Source: an uncultured Pelagibacteraceae bacterium (lineage in GTDB: Bacteria; Pseudomonadota; Alphaproteobacteria; Pelagibacterales; Pelagibacteraceae). Taken from it: 64,000 nucleotides of DNA. The translations under genes and the position numbers were made by a program. The notes under the pieces were generated by a model. It had not been told where the DNA came from, ran no database searches, and saw nothing but the letters and a program-made list of their open reading frames with translations. Shown here in pieces: positions 27,257 through 37,414 of the stretch (its first letter is position 1; each line of letters opens with the position of its first letter). Location: positions 156,816-220,815 of the forward strand of contig CACDFI010000002.1 of the NCBI GenBank assembly GCA_902551985.1, given 5' to 3'.

Positions 27257-27850
27257 CTAATTTTTTATAACTCTCAAATCATCAACTAAAAAAATACTGG
27301 TGATTACATCTTCTACATCTAATATTTGTTTTGCTTCCCTAGTCACCTCGTCTCTTTCAGTATCATTTTGAGCTATTCCATAAATATAAATTTTCTTTTT
27401 ATAAGAATCTATATTGTAGTTTACTGATTTTACTTTTTTATTTGATATTAAAGCAGCTCTAAGTTGTGATGTTAAAAGTAAATCTTTAGCAGATCTTTTA
27501 AAATTAAACTCTTCTTTTATTCTTAAATCATTTTTAACTGATCTTGCACCTTTTATTTCCCAGGCTAATTTTGTAATTTTTAATTTGTCCTCAACTGAAC
27601 TTACTTTTCCTGTAAGAAAAATCCTTCCATCAAGAATTTTTGTTTTCACAGAAATAATATAACTTTTGTCTGCTGATAATAATTTTGCTCTCAAATTTTG
27701 CTGCATAATTGAGTCATCTATCTGGGTTCCTAAGCTTCTTGGGTCTAAAGCAATTGAAACACCAGTACCTAAAACCCCTGTTGAGGAATAACCAACACAA
27801 CTCGAGAAAATTACAAAACTTATCAAAAATAGAATTTTTCTAATTTTCAT
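27257..27850 (-). CDS. lipoprotein with two BON domains (DolP/OsmY-like)
   Basis: A signal peptide with lipobox (FSSC, Cys18) marks a lipoprotein. Two BON domains follow at about residues 45-115 and 120-190, each ending in the pattern with a final V.N.L or D.V.. strand. The layout equals E. coli DolP (YraP), an outer-membrane lipoprotein linked to envelope integrity. E. coli also keeps yraP near rsmI and lpoA, as here, which supports the call. It starts 11 nt inside the end of rsmI. Confidence 0.85.
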   Translation of the reverse strand: MKIRKILFLISFVIFSSCVGYSSTGVLGTGVSIALDPRSLGTQIDDSIMQQNLRAKLLSADKSYIISVKTKILDGRIFLTGKVSSVEDKLKITKLAWEIKGARSVKNDLRIKEEFNFKRSAKDLLLTSQLRAALISNKKVKSVNYNIDSYKKKIYIYGIAQNDTERDEVTREAKQILDVEDVITSIFLVDDLRVIKN

Positions 27851-28691
27851 TTTTAATTTCTATACAATATTTATAAATAACTTTTTTAGAAATTTTTCTA
27901 TTCTCTGAAATTTTTTTTACGATATCTTTTATAGACATTTTTTTAATTAATTTATTTATTTTTTTTTTATCTGATTCTTCAAGTTCTTTAAAACTTAATC
28001 TTTCTTTTTTCATCTCAGAAATAACAACGGTTATTTCACCTTTTCTCGAAAAATTAATTTTTGATAATTCATTTACAGATAATCTAATGTATTCCTCGTG
28101 ATATTTAGTTATTTCTCTACAAATTAGTATTTCTCTATCCAAAAAGAATTCTTTAATATCATTAATTCTTTTACTTAGTTTATTAGGTGATATAAAAAAT
28201 GCAATTGAGCACTCAAGACTTGATAAATCCTGAAATAATTTTCTAATTTGATTTTGTTTTTCAGGTAGAAATCCACAAAAATAAAAATTATCGGAAAATC
28301 CACTTATTGATATTGCTGCACTGACTGCAGATGGGCCAGGAATTGGAAAAACATCAATTCCATTTTTTATACATTCATTTATAAGTATTCTTCCAGGGTC
28401 TGAAACAGCTGGAGTTCCGGCATCAGAAACTAATGATACTATTTTATTATTTTTAAGAAGTTCTAATACTAATTTTAAATTTTTAGTTTCATTAAATTTA
28501 TGATTAGAAATTATTTTTTTCTTTATTTCAAATTTTTTTAGAATATTTTTTGAAACTCTTGTATCCTCACATAAAATTAAATCTGATTTTCTTAAGGTTT
28601 CAATTGCTCTATAAGAAATATCACCCATATTTCCTATTGGTGTAGCAACACAATATAGCCCAGGTTTAAATTTATTATTATTTAAGTACAT
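27840..28691 (-). CDS. rsmI: 16S rRNA 2'-O-ribose C1402 methyltransferase RsmI
   Basis: A tetrapyrrole-methylase-fold enzyme that 2'-O-methylates C1402 in the decoding centre. The 283 residues contain ATPIGNMGDISYRAIETL near the start, CEDTR near 41, and SDAGTPAVSDPG near 90, all diagnostic. Its C-terminal 50 residues are Lys-rich and overlap the start of the BON lipoprotein gene. It is divergent from the LpoA-like gene with 36 bp between. Confidence 0.95.
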   Translation of the reverse strand: MYLNNNKFKPGLYCVATPIGNMGDISYRAIETLRKSDLILCEDTRVSKNILKKFEIKKKIISNHKFNETKNLKLVLELLKNNKIVSLVSDAGTPAVSDPGRILINECIKNGIDVFPIPGPSAVSAAISISGFSDNFYFCGFLPEKQNQIRKLFQDLSSLECSIAFFISPNKLSKRINDIKEFFLDREILICREITKYHEEYIRLSVNELSKINFSRKGEITVVISEMKKERLSFKELEESDKKKINKLIKKMSIKDIVKKISENRKISKKVIYKYCIEIKNEN

Positions 28692-28727
28692 GTAAATTAT
28701 TTATTTAATTATATTATTAAAACTAAA

Positions 28728-29879
28728 ATGAAAACTTTTATTAAATTACTATTATGTGGAGTTATAATAGTCCTCGCTTTAAATAAAATTGCTTACTCAA
28801 AAGAAAAAATTAAAATTGGATTAATCGTTCCTCTAAGTGGGGAGAATTCTGCGATTGGTGAAAAAATCATCAAATCGATTAGAATGGCAGTAAATAAGAT
28901 TGATGACGAAAAAATAGAGATTCTACCAAGGGATACGAAATCAAATCCTATTAATGCATTAAAAGTTTCTAAAGAATTATATCAAGAAGGTGTAAGAATT
29001 ATTTTAGGACCTGTGTTTAATGAAAGTAATAAGTATCTTGATGATTTAGAAGATGTCACTTTCATTTCATTTACTAATAAATTAATCGACAATCCAAAAA
29101 ATGTTATTAGTGCTGGTGTAAATGCAATTTCACAAATACAAACAATTAAAAAATTTAATAAAAGAAACAAATTATCGGAAGGCGTTATTCTTATTCCAAG
29201 ATCTGAGTTTAAAAAAGAAATAGAAGTAGCTATAAATAAAACTAAAATTAAACATAAAGAAGTATTTTATTATGACAGAGAACCAACAGTACTTACTAAA
29301 CAAATTGAAAAATTAACAAAATATCAAATAAGAAAAAATAACCTTAAATATGAAATAAAAAGACTAGAAGATTTGTCATTCAAAGATAAAGATAAAAGAA
29401 TACAAAACCTTAAGAAAAAAGATACATTAGGAAATATTGGCTTTGACTCTGTATTAATAGCAGATTTTGATGAAAATTTGAAAAGTGTGGCTACATCATT
29501 ACTATATACAGACGTTTCTTCAAAAAGAATAAAATATATTACCTTAAATCAATGGTTTGATAATTCTCTTTTGAAAGAGACTTCCCTTCATCCAATATAT
29601 TTTCCATCCATAAATAAAAATAATTATGAAATTTTTTTGAATGATTTTAAGAATAGTTATGGCCAGGATGGTGACCAACTATCATTTTTAAGTTATGATT
29701 TAATTGGTTTAGTTTATTTTTTAATTTTAGAAAATGATTTTAAGATTTCAAAAAGTATATTTTACAAAAAAAATAAATTTAAAGGCAAAATAGGAGTCTT
29801 CGAAATTGATAAAAATATAATTACGCATCAATTAAATTTTTATAGTATTGAAGATAAACAATTCAAAAAAATTTTTTAA
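28728..29879 (+). CDS. LpoA-like penicillin-binding protein activator (periplasmic-binding fold)
   Basis: An N-terminal hydrophobic signal (residues 3-24) precedes a type I periplasmic-binding-protein fold (IKIGLIVPLSGENSAIGEK at the start of the domain). No lipobox Cys is visible, unlike E. coli LpoA. Context next to rsmI and a BON lipoprotein, as in the yraL-yraM-yraP cluster of E. coli, points to the LpoA role of activating class A penicillin-binding proteins. The alternative is a branched-chain amino-acid ABC binding protein, but no transporter genes are near. Its 3' end overlaps convergent rdgB by 17 nt. Confidence 0.75.
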   Translation: MKTFIKLLLCGVIIVLALNKIAYSKEKIKIGLIVPLSGENSAIGEKIIKSIRMAVNKIDDEKIEILPRDTKSNPINALKVSKELYQEGVRIILGPVFNESNKYLDDLEDVTFISFTNKLIDNPKNVISAGVNAISQIQTIKKFNKRNKLSEGVILIPRSEFKKEIEVAINKTKIKHKEVFYYDREPTVLTKQIEKLTKYQIRKNNLKYEIKRLEDLSFKDKDKRIQNLKKKDTLGNIGFDSVLIADFDENLKSVATSLLYTDVSSKRIKYITLNQWFDNSLLKETSLHPIYFPSINKNNYEIFLNDFKNSYGQDGDQLSFLSYDLIGLVYFLILENDFKISKSIFYKKNKFKGKIGVFEIDKNIITHQLNFYSIEDKQFKKIF

Positions 29880-30465
29880 TTTTTTTGAATGCATTAAAAC
29901 GATGATCTATTTTATATTTTTTTTGAGGTTCAAGCTCACCAAAAGTTAATCTTTTTCCTTTTGGTATGAAAATTGGGTCATAGCCAAAACCATTTTTTCC
30001 TTTTTTTATCTTGGAAATACGGCCTTCAATCTTACCGAGTTTACTAACAAATTTTCCATTTGGCCAAAATATTGTTAAGACACAAATAAATCTAGCTGTA
30101 ATTTTTTTATTTTTCCAATTTTTTTCTTTCTTATTAATTTCTCGGTATACTTTTTTAATGGCTAAATCAAAATTTCTTTTTTTGCCCGCCCAATCTGCTG
30201 AGTACACTCCAGGTTTTTTATCTAAGATGTCAATTTCAATTCCAGAGTCATCAGACATACAAATTTTTTTAGTTTTTTTTGAAAAATATTTCGCTTTAAG
30301 AAGTGAATTTTGATAAAATGAGGTTCCTGTTTCCATTGGACTAGGAATTTTGTAGTCTAAATTAGAATACAATTTTAAACTTTTAGGTAAAAGATCTGCA
30401 ATTTCCGTCAGTTTTCCTTTGTTATTTGAGCCAATAAATATTTCTTTAATTTTTTTTTTGGACAT
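29863..30465 (-). CDS. rdgB: dITP/XTP pyrophosphatase RdgB
   Basis: A house-cleaning NTPase of the Ham1 family that removes dITP and XTP from the nucleotide pool. The 200-residue protein has SNNKGKLTEI near residue 13, the metal aspartates in SDDSGIEIDIL, and FGYDPIF with LEPQKKYKIDHR near the C-terminus. It is divergent from grpE with a 36-bp gap. In many alphaproteobacteria rph and hrcA sit between rdgB and grpE; neither is here. Confidence 0.95.
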   Translation of the reverse strand: MSKKKIKEIFIGSNNKGKLTEIADLLPKSLKLYSNLDYKIPSPMETGTSFYQNSLLKAKYFSKKTKKICMSDDSGIEIDILDKKPGVYSADWAGKKRNFDLAIKKVYREINKKEKNWKNKKITARFICVLTIFWPNGKFVSKLGKIEGRISKIKKGKNGFGYDPIFIPKGKRLTFGELEPQKKYKIDHRFNAFKKIKKFF

Positions 30466-30501
30466 CTAGAAATTATATATTTTCTTACCATATAAACATA
30501 T

Positions 30502-31137
30502 ATGGACAAGGAAGAAAATAAAGATAGCACTTCAGCTCTAGAAGGTGAAAATAATGAGCAGTCATCAGAAAAAGTTATTGAGGAGCAAAAAGATGGTAGC
30601 GATGTTGAAGAAAAAGAAAAAGAGGAAAAACTAACAGCAGAAGAAGAGCTAGAGGCAATAAAAGATAAACTTGCAAGAACTTTTGCAGAAATGGAAAATC
30701 AAAGAAGAAGATTTGAGAAAGAGAAAGATGATGCGTATGAATATGGAGGATATTCATTCGCAAAAGAAGCCCTTAACTTGTTAGATAATCTTGAGAGATC
30801 AAAAGTCGCTTTGGAAAATGACGAAAAATTAAAAAATACTGATGCGCTCAAAAAAATTATAGAACATTTGAATATTATTCATAATGATATGCTTTCAATA
30901 TTTAAGAAAAACAATATTGAACCAATTAAATCAATTAATGAAAAACTTGATCCAAATCTACATCAGGCAATGATGGAAGTAGAAGATGATACTAAAGAAC
31001 CTGGCACAATTGTTCAGGAAATTCAAAAAGGGTTTATGATGAAAGACAGATTATTAAGACCATCCTTAGTTGGAGTTTCAAAGAAAAAAACAGAGGAAAG
31101 TGAAAAAGAAAATCAAAAAGATGAAAAAAACCAATAA
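30502..31137 (+). CDS. grpE: nucleotide exchange factor GrpE
   Basis: GrpE releases ADP from DnaK. The 211 residues have an acidic, disordered N-terminus (1-45), a long coiled coil (about 45-130) and the C-terminal beta domain (about 140-195) with HQAMMEVEDD and QKGFMMKDRLLRPSLVGVS, which is diagnostic. It is followed by dnaK after 77 bp and by dnaJ, giving a complete chaperone set. Confidence 0.96.
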   Translation: MDKEENKDSTSALEGENNEQSSEKVIEEQKDGSDVEEKEKEEKLTAEEELEAIKDKLARTFAEMENQRRRFEKEKDDAYEYGGYSFAKEALNLLDNLERSKVALENDEKLKNTDALKKIIEHLNIIHNDMLSIFKKNNIEPIKSINEKLDPNLHQAMMEVEDDTKEPGTIVQEIQKGFMMKDRLLRPSLVGVSKKKTEESEKENQKDEKNQ

Positions 31138-31214
31138 AAACAACGAAAATTTAAATATTAAATATGGTTGTAGTATAAAAATTAGCACTTATATGTCCGA
31201 AAGGAATTGAATTT

Positions 31215-33134
31215 ATGAGCAAAGTTATAGGAATAGATCTTGGAACTACTAATTCTTGTGTCGCTGTAATGGAGGGTACACAAGCTAAAGTATTAGAGAA
31301 CGCTGAAGGCGCTAGAACGACACCTTCAGTTGTAGCGTTTTCAGATAATGATGAAAAATTAATAGGTCAACCTGCAAAAAGACAGGCAGTAACAAATCCT
31401 GAAAATACAATTTTTGCAGTAAAAAGATTGATTGGAAGAAATTTTGATGATCCATCTGTAAAAAAAGATGTTGAGACTGCTCCATTTAAAATTGTCAATT
31501 CAGACAAAGGTGATGCATGGATCGAAGCTAAAGGAAATAAGTATTCTCCTTCCCAGATTTCTGCATTTACGCTTCAAAAAATGAAAGAGACAGCAGAGAA
31601 ATATTTAGGGCAAGAAGTTTCACAGGCTGTAATTACTGTACCAGCTTACTTTAATGATGCTCAAAGACAAGCTACTAAGGATGCCGGAAAGATTGCAGGC
31701 TTAGAGGTTTTAAGAATTATAAACGAGCCAACAGCAGCTTCCCTTGCATATGGATTGGATAAAAAAACAAATAAAAAAATTGCTGTTTATGATTTAGGAG
31801 GAGGAACTTTTGATGTCTCTATACTTGAACTAGGAGATGGAGTATTCGAGGTGAAATCAACAAACGGTGACACTTTTTTAGGTGGTGAGGACTTTGATAA
31901 CACAATTGTTGAATATTTATTATCTGAATTTAAAAAAGAAAATGGTATTGATCTAAAATCTGACAAATTAGCTTTGCAAAGACTTAAAGAGTCTGCTGAA
32001 AAAGCAAAAATTGAACTATCCTCTGCTGCACAAACAGAGATAAATTTACCATTTATAACAGCAGATAAAACTGGTCCAAAACATATAAATATGAAAATGA
32101 CAAGAGCAAAACTTGAGGCTCTTGTCGAAGATCTTATTTCTAGAACAATCCCACCATGTGAAACAGCTCTTAAAGATGCTGGTTTAAACGCAAGTGAAAT
32201 TGATGAAGTAATTCTAGTTGGTGGAATGACAAGAATGCCTAAAGTAATAGAAGAAGTTAAGAACTTCTTTGGCAAGGAACCAAATAAATCGGTAAATCCT
32301 GATGAAGTTGTTGCAATGGGAGCCGCTATTCAAGCAGGAGTTTTACAGGGTGACGTTAAAGATGTACTTTTACTTGATGTTACACCACTTTCTCTTGGTA
32401 TCGAAACATTAGGCGGAGTATCAACTAAGCTAATAGAAAAGAACACAACAATACCAACTAAAAAAAGCCAAGTTTTCTCGACGGCAGAGGATAACCAACC
32501 TGCAGTCTCGATAAGAGTTTTACAAGGTGAAAGAGATATGGCTTCAGATAATAAGGTTCTAGGTAATTTCGAGTTAGTAGGTATTGCCCCAGCACCTAGA
32601 GGTGTTCCTCAAATTGAAGTTACATTTGATATTGACGCAAACGGTATTGTAAATGTATCTGCAAAAGATAAAGGAACTGGTAAAGAGCAAAAAATTCAAA
32701 TTCAGGCATCAGGTGGTTTAAGTGAAGAAGAAATAAATCAAATGGTTAAAGATGCTGAAACAAATAAAGAAGCTGATAAAAAGAAAAGAGAAGCAGTTGA
32801 TGCTAGAAATCAAGCTGATACCTTGCTTCATTCTACGGAAAAAAATTTAAAAGAACATGGTAGTAAAGTTTCTGATGCTGATAAAAAAGCAATCGAGGAC
32901 GCTTCTGCAAATGTTAGAAATGCATTAAAAGGGACTGATGTAGAAGAGATTAAAAAGAAAACTCAAGATTTGGTTCAAGCTTCTATGAAATTAGGAGAGG
33001 CTATTTACAAATCACAACAAAGCACAAAACCTGGTGAAGCACCTAAAGATGCAAAAGATGAAGGGAAAAAAGACGATAATGTTGTTGATGCAGACTTTGA
33101 AGAAGTAAAAGACGATAAAGAAAAGAGCGCCTAA
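31215..33134 (+). CDS. dnaK: molecular chaperone DnaK (Hsp70)
   Basis: Full-length Hsp70, 639 residues: ATPase domain (1-385) with [17 protein letters not shown] and [12 protein letters not shown], a conserved linker [16 protein letters not shown], the substrate-binding domain (390-505) and the helical lid with a charged tail. AAGGA lies 9 nt before the ATG, a clear ribosome-binding site. The 77-bp gap after grpE contains no hairpin and no complete CIRCE element; I see no convincing heat-shock promoter. Confidence 0.99.
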   Translation: MSKVIGIDLGTTNSCVAVMEGTQAKVLENAEGARTTPSVVAFSDNDEKLIGQPAKRQAVTNPENTIFAVKRLIGRNFDDPSVKKDVETAPFKIVNSDKGDAWIEAKGNKYSPSQISAFTLQKMKETAEKYLGQEVSQAVITVPAYFNDAQRQATKDAGKIAGLEVLRIINEPTAASLAYGLDKKTNKKIAVYDLGGGTFDVSILELGDGVFEVKSTNGDTFLGGEDFDNTIVEYLLSEFKKENGIDLKSDKLALQRLKESAEKAKIELSSAAQTEINLPFITADKTGPKHINMKMTRAKLEALVEDLISRTIPPCETALKDAGLNASEIDEVILVGGMTRMPKVIEEVKNFFGKEPNKSVNPDEVVAMGAAIQAGVLQGDVKDVLLLDVTPLSLGIETLGGVSTKLIEKNTTIPTKKSQVFSTAEDNQPAVSIRVLQGERDMASDNKVLGNFELVGIAPAPRGVPQIEVTFDIDANGIVNVSAKDKGTGKEQKIQIQASGGLSEEEINQMVKDAETNKEADKKKREAVDARNQADTLLHSTEKNLKEHGSKVSDADKKAIEDASANVRNALKGTDVEEIKKKTQDLVQASMKLGEAIYKSQQSTKPGEAPKDAKDEGKKDDNVVDADFEEVKDDKEKSA

Positions 33135-33162
33135 AATATCAACCATTTGTCTATAACTAGTT

Positions 33163-34293
33163 ATGGCAAAAAGAGATTATTACGACGTATTAGGTGTTGA
33201 GAAAAGTGCTAGTCCTGAACAAATTAAAGCAGCCTACAGAAAACAAGCAGTAAAATATCATCCTGATAAAAACAAAGGTGATAAGGGAGCTGAGGAAAAA
33301 TTTAAAGAGGCCTCAGAAGCATATCATGTTTTATCAAACTCAGAAAGAAAACAGAATTACGATAATTTTGGACATGCAGCTTTTGAAAATGGTGGCGGTG
33401 GTGGTAGAGGAGGATTTGGAAACTTTGACTTCTCCGGTTCCTTTTCAGATATTTTTGAAGATTTTTTTGGAGAAGGGTTTGGTGGAGGCGGTAGAAAATC
33501 AAGAAGATCTAACAATAGGGGATCTGATTTAAGATATGATCTCTCAATAACCTTAGAAGAGGCTTATACTGGAAAAAAACAAGATATTAAATTTTCAACA
33601 TCTGAAAGATGTGGTACATGTAGCGGTTCAGGATCAAAACCGGGTCATAGTGCGAGTTCCTGCTCAATGTGTGGCGGTCATGGACAAGTGCGATCAAGTC
33701 AGGGCTTTTTTACAGTTCAGCAAACATGTCCTCAATGTGCTGGTTCTGGTGAACAAATTACTGATCCATGTACAAGTTGTGGAGGACAAGGTAAAAAGCA
33801 GGCTAGTAAAAGACTTTCTGTAACTATTCCTAAAGGTGTAGATGACGGAACAAGGATTAGACTATCTGGAAAAGGAGAAGCTGGATCAAGAGGAGCAGGT
33901 AATGGTGATCTTTATTTATTTATCAATGTCGAAACACACGAACTTTTTAAAAGATCAGAAGTAAATTTATTTTTTGAATTTCCTATTTCATTTACAGATG
34001 CAGCATTAGGAACGACCATTGAGATACCTACAATCGATGGAGGTAAAGCAAAAATAAAGATTCCAGATGGAACACAAAGTGGAAAGCAATTTAGATTGAA
34101 AGGTAAGGGAATGCCATTTATGAGAAGAGGAGACTATGGAGATTTATACGTCCAAGTTAACACTGAGGTACCAGTATCCTTAAATAAAGAACAAAAAGAA
34201 TTACTTGAAAAATTTAGAAAAATTGAAAATGATAGATCAAATCCAAGCATTAAAAGGTTTTTTCAAAAAGCTAAAAATTTCTGGAAAAATTAA
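33163..34293 (+). CDS. dnaJ: co-chaperone DnaJ
   Basis: A class A J-protein of 376 residues: J domain (1-70) with the HPD motif, a Gly/Phe-rich stretch (about 75-115), a zinc domain with four repeats ([32 protein letters not shown]), and two C-terminal beta domains. It delivers substrates to DnaK and stimulates its ATPase. It follows dnaK by 28 bp. A 33-codon membrane peptide gene begins directly at its stop codon. Confidence 0.99.
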   Translation: MAKRDYYDVLGVEKSASPEQIKAAYRKQAVKYHPDKNKGDKGAEEKFKEASEAYHVLSNSERKQNYDNFGHAAFENGGGGGRGGFGNFDFSGSFSDIFEDFFGEGFGGGGRKSRRSNNRGSDLRYDLSITLEEAYTGKKQDIKFSTSERCGTCSGSGSKPGHSASSCSMCGGHGQVRSSQGFFTVQQTCPQCAGSGEQITDPCTSCGGQGKKQASKRLSVTIPKGVDDGTRIRLSGKGEAGSRGAGNGDLYLFINVETHELFKRSEVNLFFEFPISFTDAALGTTIEIPTIDGGKAKIKIPDGTQSGKQFRLKGKGMPFMRRGDYGDLYVQVNTEVPVSLNKEQKELLEKFRKIENDRSNPSIKRFFQKAKNFWKN

Positions 34294-34395
34294 ATGAAAA
34301 AAAAAATTAAATATATTATTTTTGGCGTTATTTATATTTTAGCAATTTTAATATTAGGTGCCTATTTCTATAAAGAAGGAATTGGAATAATTTAA
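34294..34395 (+). CDS. putative 33-aa single-pass membrane peptide
   Basis: An ATG at 34294, immediately after the dnaJ stop, opens a 33-codon frame ending in TAA. The product is a basic start (MKKKIK) followed by one hydrophobic helix (residues 7-25) and a short tail, a typical small membrane protein. It shares a stop with the convergent gene through TTAA, the same junction type seen at other real convergent pairs here. I recognise no family. Chance occurrence in AT-rich DNA remains possible. Confidence 0.4.
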   Translation: MKKKIKYIIFGVIYILAILILGAYFYKEGIGII

Positions 34396-35102
34396 TTATC
34401 TTTTGCTAGCCTAATAAAGATATCTCCCATGCCCCCTTTTACTTCCTCAAGAGGTGCAGTATTTCTAAAAGCACAATATTGGCCGGTTATCTCGTGTTTA
34501 TCGATTGCTGCTATGCTTTGTTCATTACATTTTGATGCATTGTGAAACAAACCAATAACTAACCTATCATCTAAAACATATACTTGTTTGTCATCAAGTT
34601 TTTTACCGTTACAAAAATAATTCTTATTAACTTCTATTGGAAAGTCATCTTTTCCACAGGGATTATTTATTGTTAAAACAAAAAATTCTTTTTCACCATC
34701 TGTAAAAGTGTAATTCATTTTTTTAACTTTTGAATATTTCATCAAATCACATGAACATGGGACACAGCATCTATGATAAAAACCACATATTTTCTCTTCA
34801 TTTTCAACGCTATTAAGATAGACAAATTCAGGCTTGTTATTTGGATCTATCAATGAACCAGACACAGCGCAATATAGTTTGTTATATTCCAAAAAGTCCT
34901 GGTAAGTAATTTTTTTACCTAAAATATGTTTAAAAAATTTAGGACCTGCTGCATTTCTATTTTGATCAGGAAAGATTTCTGACCAATCTCCAGCTAGATC
35001 AGCATAATAATTAAATTGGGTTGCCTGGGTAGGTTGAGACATACTAAAGCTTATTAAAAGACTAAATAGTATAAAGTTTTTAATTTTTTTTAATAAGTTC
35101 AT
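34392..35102 (-). CDS. exported Cys-rich protein of unknown function
   Basis: A signal peptide (residues 1-27, ending near TQA) precedes a 209-residue mature domain with ten cysteines, including CGFYHRCCVPCSCDL in the middle and single Cys near NPCGKD, FCNGK, KCNEQ and YCAF. The even number and export suggest disulfides, or a metal or haem site; no CxxCH haem motif is present. I do not recognise the family. It lies 57 bp downstream of an FG-GAP/UnbV protein on the same strand and may act with it. No close paralogue is in the window. Confidence 0.7.
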   Translation of the reverse strand: MNLLKKIKNFILFSLLISFSMSQPTQATQFNYYADLAGDWSEIFPDQNRNAAGPKFFKHILGKKITYQDFLEYNKLYCAVSGSLIDPNNKPEFVYLNSVENEEKICGFYHRCCVPCSCDLMKYSKVKKMNYTFTDGEKEFFVLTINNPCGKDDFPIEVNKNYFCNGKKLDDKQVYVLDDRLVIGLFHNASKCNEQSIAAIDKHEITGQYCAFRNTAPLEEVKGGMGDIFIRLAKDN

Positions 35103-35159
35103 GTTGTTTGTTCAAGTATACTTTTAATTCTAAAAAATTAATTGGGTTTTATTGTCCTA

Positions 35160-36596
35160 TTATTTTTGGTAAACTTCTATTGTTTTATTTAATTCATTAA
35201 TATTTAAAGTCTCAGTAAGACCATTCGTCCAAATAATTTTTATAGAAATATTGTTTTCACCATCTCTAATTCCATAATGTGCCACTGGTTCCATTTGACA
35301 TAAATAACCAGATCCAGCATCAATTGTTTTAGCATGATTTCTCAAATTTGTTTTTAATATAACAGTAGCTCCTCTAGCGGGGGCTCCAAATTTATTTAAT
35401 GGCTTTATCCTTAAATAATTGAAATCTTTTTTAATATCAGCTTTATACATTGTTAATGGTTGCATTCCAGACTCACCATGAGCAATTAACAATTCTAAAA
35501 TTCCATCATCATCTATATCTGCTACAGCTGCACCTGTTCCAAGACCATTTGCTTCATAAGCATTTTTAATATTGATTTCTTCAAAAAACCCATCTTCTTT
35601 TATTTTGAATAGTTTATTTGGCTCACCAATGTTATTCATGAATATCTCATCATAACCATCATTATCAAAATCTGCTGATATTACAGTTCTAATTCTAGTT
35701 GGAATATTGTAGGTTGGAATAGCAATATCTCTAAATTTGTTGTCTTCTAAAACGAAGGCCCTATGATAACCATTCCAATTAGATGTAACTATATCTAGTC
35801 TTCCTCTATAGAGTATATCAGTTAAAGTTGTGCCTCTTCCATTTTCGTATTGATCGTCAACTTTATAATCTTCAGCAATGTCCTGAAAATATCCATCAGA
35901 GTTGTAATATAAAAAGTTTTTACCTCTCTCATTTGCAGCAAATATGTCAGTTTTTCCTGACAAAATATTTCCTGCAACCACTGCTCTTCCTCCAGTAATT
36001 TTGTTGATTTTAAGCTGTTCTGCTAAATCTAGAATTTGTCCAGAACGGAGTTCATAAAATCTAGTAGGTCCTCCATAATTCGCAACATATATGCCATATT
36101 TTCCATCACCATTTCTATCAACGCAAACAACTGATCTTCCAGCGGTTAAATTCAGGTTCTTTTTATTGATATCTTTTTCAAACAAATCTACAAAACTATC
36201 GCTATTATTATCAATCAATCTATCTGAATATTTTTTTTCTCCACTATAAGTGTCAGTGTTTAAGAAATAAATTTCTTCAAAACCATCGTGATCTATATCA
36301 CATGCAGCTACACCAATTGTTTTTCTTTTAGCATCATCAAATATTTCATTTTTATTAATGTTTACTATTTTCCCATTTTGATAAGTCAGAGCTAAATTTG
36401 AAAATCCAAATCCAGTAACCACAAATTCATATTTGTTGTCTTGGTTAACATCTGTAACGGAAATACCATAACTAAGTCTAAAGTCATTATCTTCAATTTG
36501 AGATGTAATATCTTTAAAAAAGTCTGCTTTAGAATGATTGTGAGACACAAAAAAAAATAAAACCAGAAAAAATTTTAATAGGTATTTAATAACCAT
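35160..36596 (-). CDS. exported FG-GAP repeat protein with ASPIC/UnbV C-terminal domain
   Basis: After a signal peptide (about residues 1-24) the protein carries a series of FG-GAP/VCBS-like repeats with calcium-binding loops of the D.N.D.D type (DVNQDNKYEF, DIDHDGFEEI, DRNGDGKYGI, DFDNDGYDEI, DIDDDGILEL), forming a beta propeller. The last 90 residues match the ASPIC/UnbV domain (GSGYLCQMEPVAHYGI, then IIWTNGLTETL). Such proteins are secreted or periplasmic and are thought to bind ligands or other proteins; the specific function is unknown. It is divergent from dapB with 41 bp between starts. Confidence 0.85.
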   Translation of the reverse strand: MVIKYLLKFFLVLFFFVSHNHSKADFFKDITSQIEDNDFRLSYGISVTDVNQDNKYEFVVTGFGFSNLALTYQNGKIVNINKNEIFDDAKRKTIGVAACDIDHDGFEEIYFLNTDTYSGEKKYSDRLIDNNSDSFVDLFEKDINKKNLNLTAGRSVVCVDRNGDGKYGIYVANYGGPTRFYELRSGQILDLAEQLKINKITGGRAVVAGNILSGKTDIFAANERGKNFLYYNSDGYFQDIAEDYKVDDQYENGRGTTLTDILYRGRLDIVTSNWNGYHRAFVLEDNKFRDIAIPTYNIPTRIRTVISADFDNDGYDEIFMNNIGEPNKLFKIKEDGFFEEINIKNAYEANGLGTGAAVADIDDDGILELLIAHGESGMQPLTMYKADIKKDFNYLRIKPLNKFGAPARGATVILKTNLRNHAKTIDAGSGYLCQMEPVAHYGIRDGENNISIKIIWTNGLTETLNINELNKTIEVYQK

Positions 36597-36637
36597 AATT
36601 GTTGTATATTAATTAAAAAATATATTAAAATAAATTA

Positions 36638-37414
36638 ATGAGCAAAGTAAAATTAGCGATATCTGGTTGCATGGGACGAATGGGCCGGCAACTAGTGAAA
36701 TCTTCTAAAACTGATAAAAATTTTAAATTAACCACACTTACAGAAAACAGATTAATAGAAAAAAAAATTGCTGGGATAAAACCTAATTTGAATCATGAAA
36801 ATTCTTTTAAAAATGTTGATTTAATAATCGATTTTACAATTCCTAGATGTACTTTTGAAATTCTTAAAATAGCATCAAAGCTAAAAAAAAGAGTGGTTAT
36901 TGGCACAACTGGTTTCTCTAAAAAAGAAGAACTTCAAATTAAAAAATTTTCAAAAAAAATTCCTATTTTAAAAGCTGGCAATATGAGTTTAGGCATAAAT
37001 CTATTGATGTATTTAACTGAAATTGCCTCTAAATCATTAGGTAATAATTTTTTAAGTAAAGTGTATGAGGTGCACCATAAGCATAAAATAGACCATCCAT
37101 CTGGAACAGCGTTGATGCTGGGTAAAGGTATAGCTGTAGGTAAAAATAGGGATTTTTACAATTTAATTGGAAAAAAGTATCTAAACAAAAAAAGTTTTCC
37201 TTATGGAAAAAAAATTAATTTTAACTCAATACGTAAAGGTAAAACGGTAGGTGAACACGAGGTAAAGTTTTCTAGTGGTAAAGAAATTATTACACTTAAT
37301 CATGAGGCATTTGATAGAGCTTTGTATAGCGAAGGAGCTTTAACAGCTGGAAAATGGTTAATGAATAAGAAACCTGGTTTATATTCTATGCGTGATGTTT
37401 TAAATTTTAAATGA
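36638..37414 (+). CDS. dapB: 4-hydroxy-tetrahydrodipicolinate reductase
   Basis: DapB performs the second dedicated step of lysine and diaminopimelate synthesis. The 258 residues have the nucleotide-binding motif ISGCMGRMGR at the start, GTTGF near residue 93 and the substrate motif EVHHKHKIDHPSGTAL near 150. It overlaps nth by 4 nt (ATGA) and is first in a dapB-nth-kinase run. Confidence 0.97.
   Translation: MSKVKLAISGCMGRMGRQLVKSSKTDKNFKLTTLTENRLIEKKIAGIKPNLNHENSFKNVDLIIDFTIPRCTFEILKIASKLKKRVVIGTTGFSKKEELQIKKFSKKIPILKAGNMSLGINLLMYLTEIASKSLGNNFLSKVYEVHHKHKIDHPSGTALMLGKGIAVGKNRDFYNLIGKKYLNKKSFPYGKKINFNSIRKGKTVGEHEVKFSSGKEIITLNHEAFDRALYSEGALTAGKWLMNKKPGLYSMRDVLNFK

Noticed and set aside
31189..31195. 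TTAGCAC before dnaK, resembling the left half of a CIRCE element
   Set aside because: The inverted right half (GAGTGCTAA) is missing, and no hrcA gene is near; one 7-nt match in AT-rich DNA is not significant.
31787..32275. Long open frame antisense to dnaK
   Set aside because: It lies wholly within dnaK and reflects the codon bias of that gene; no family match or start signal. Similar antisense frames opposite pnp, infB, nusA and hslU were dismissed for the same reason.
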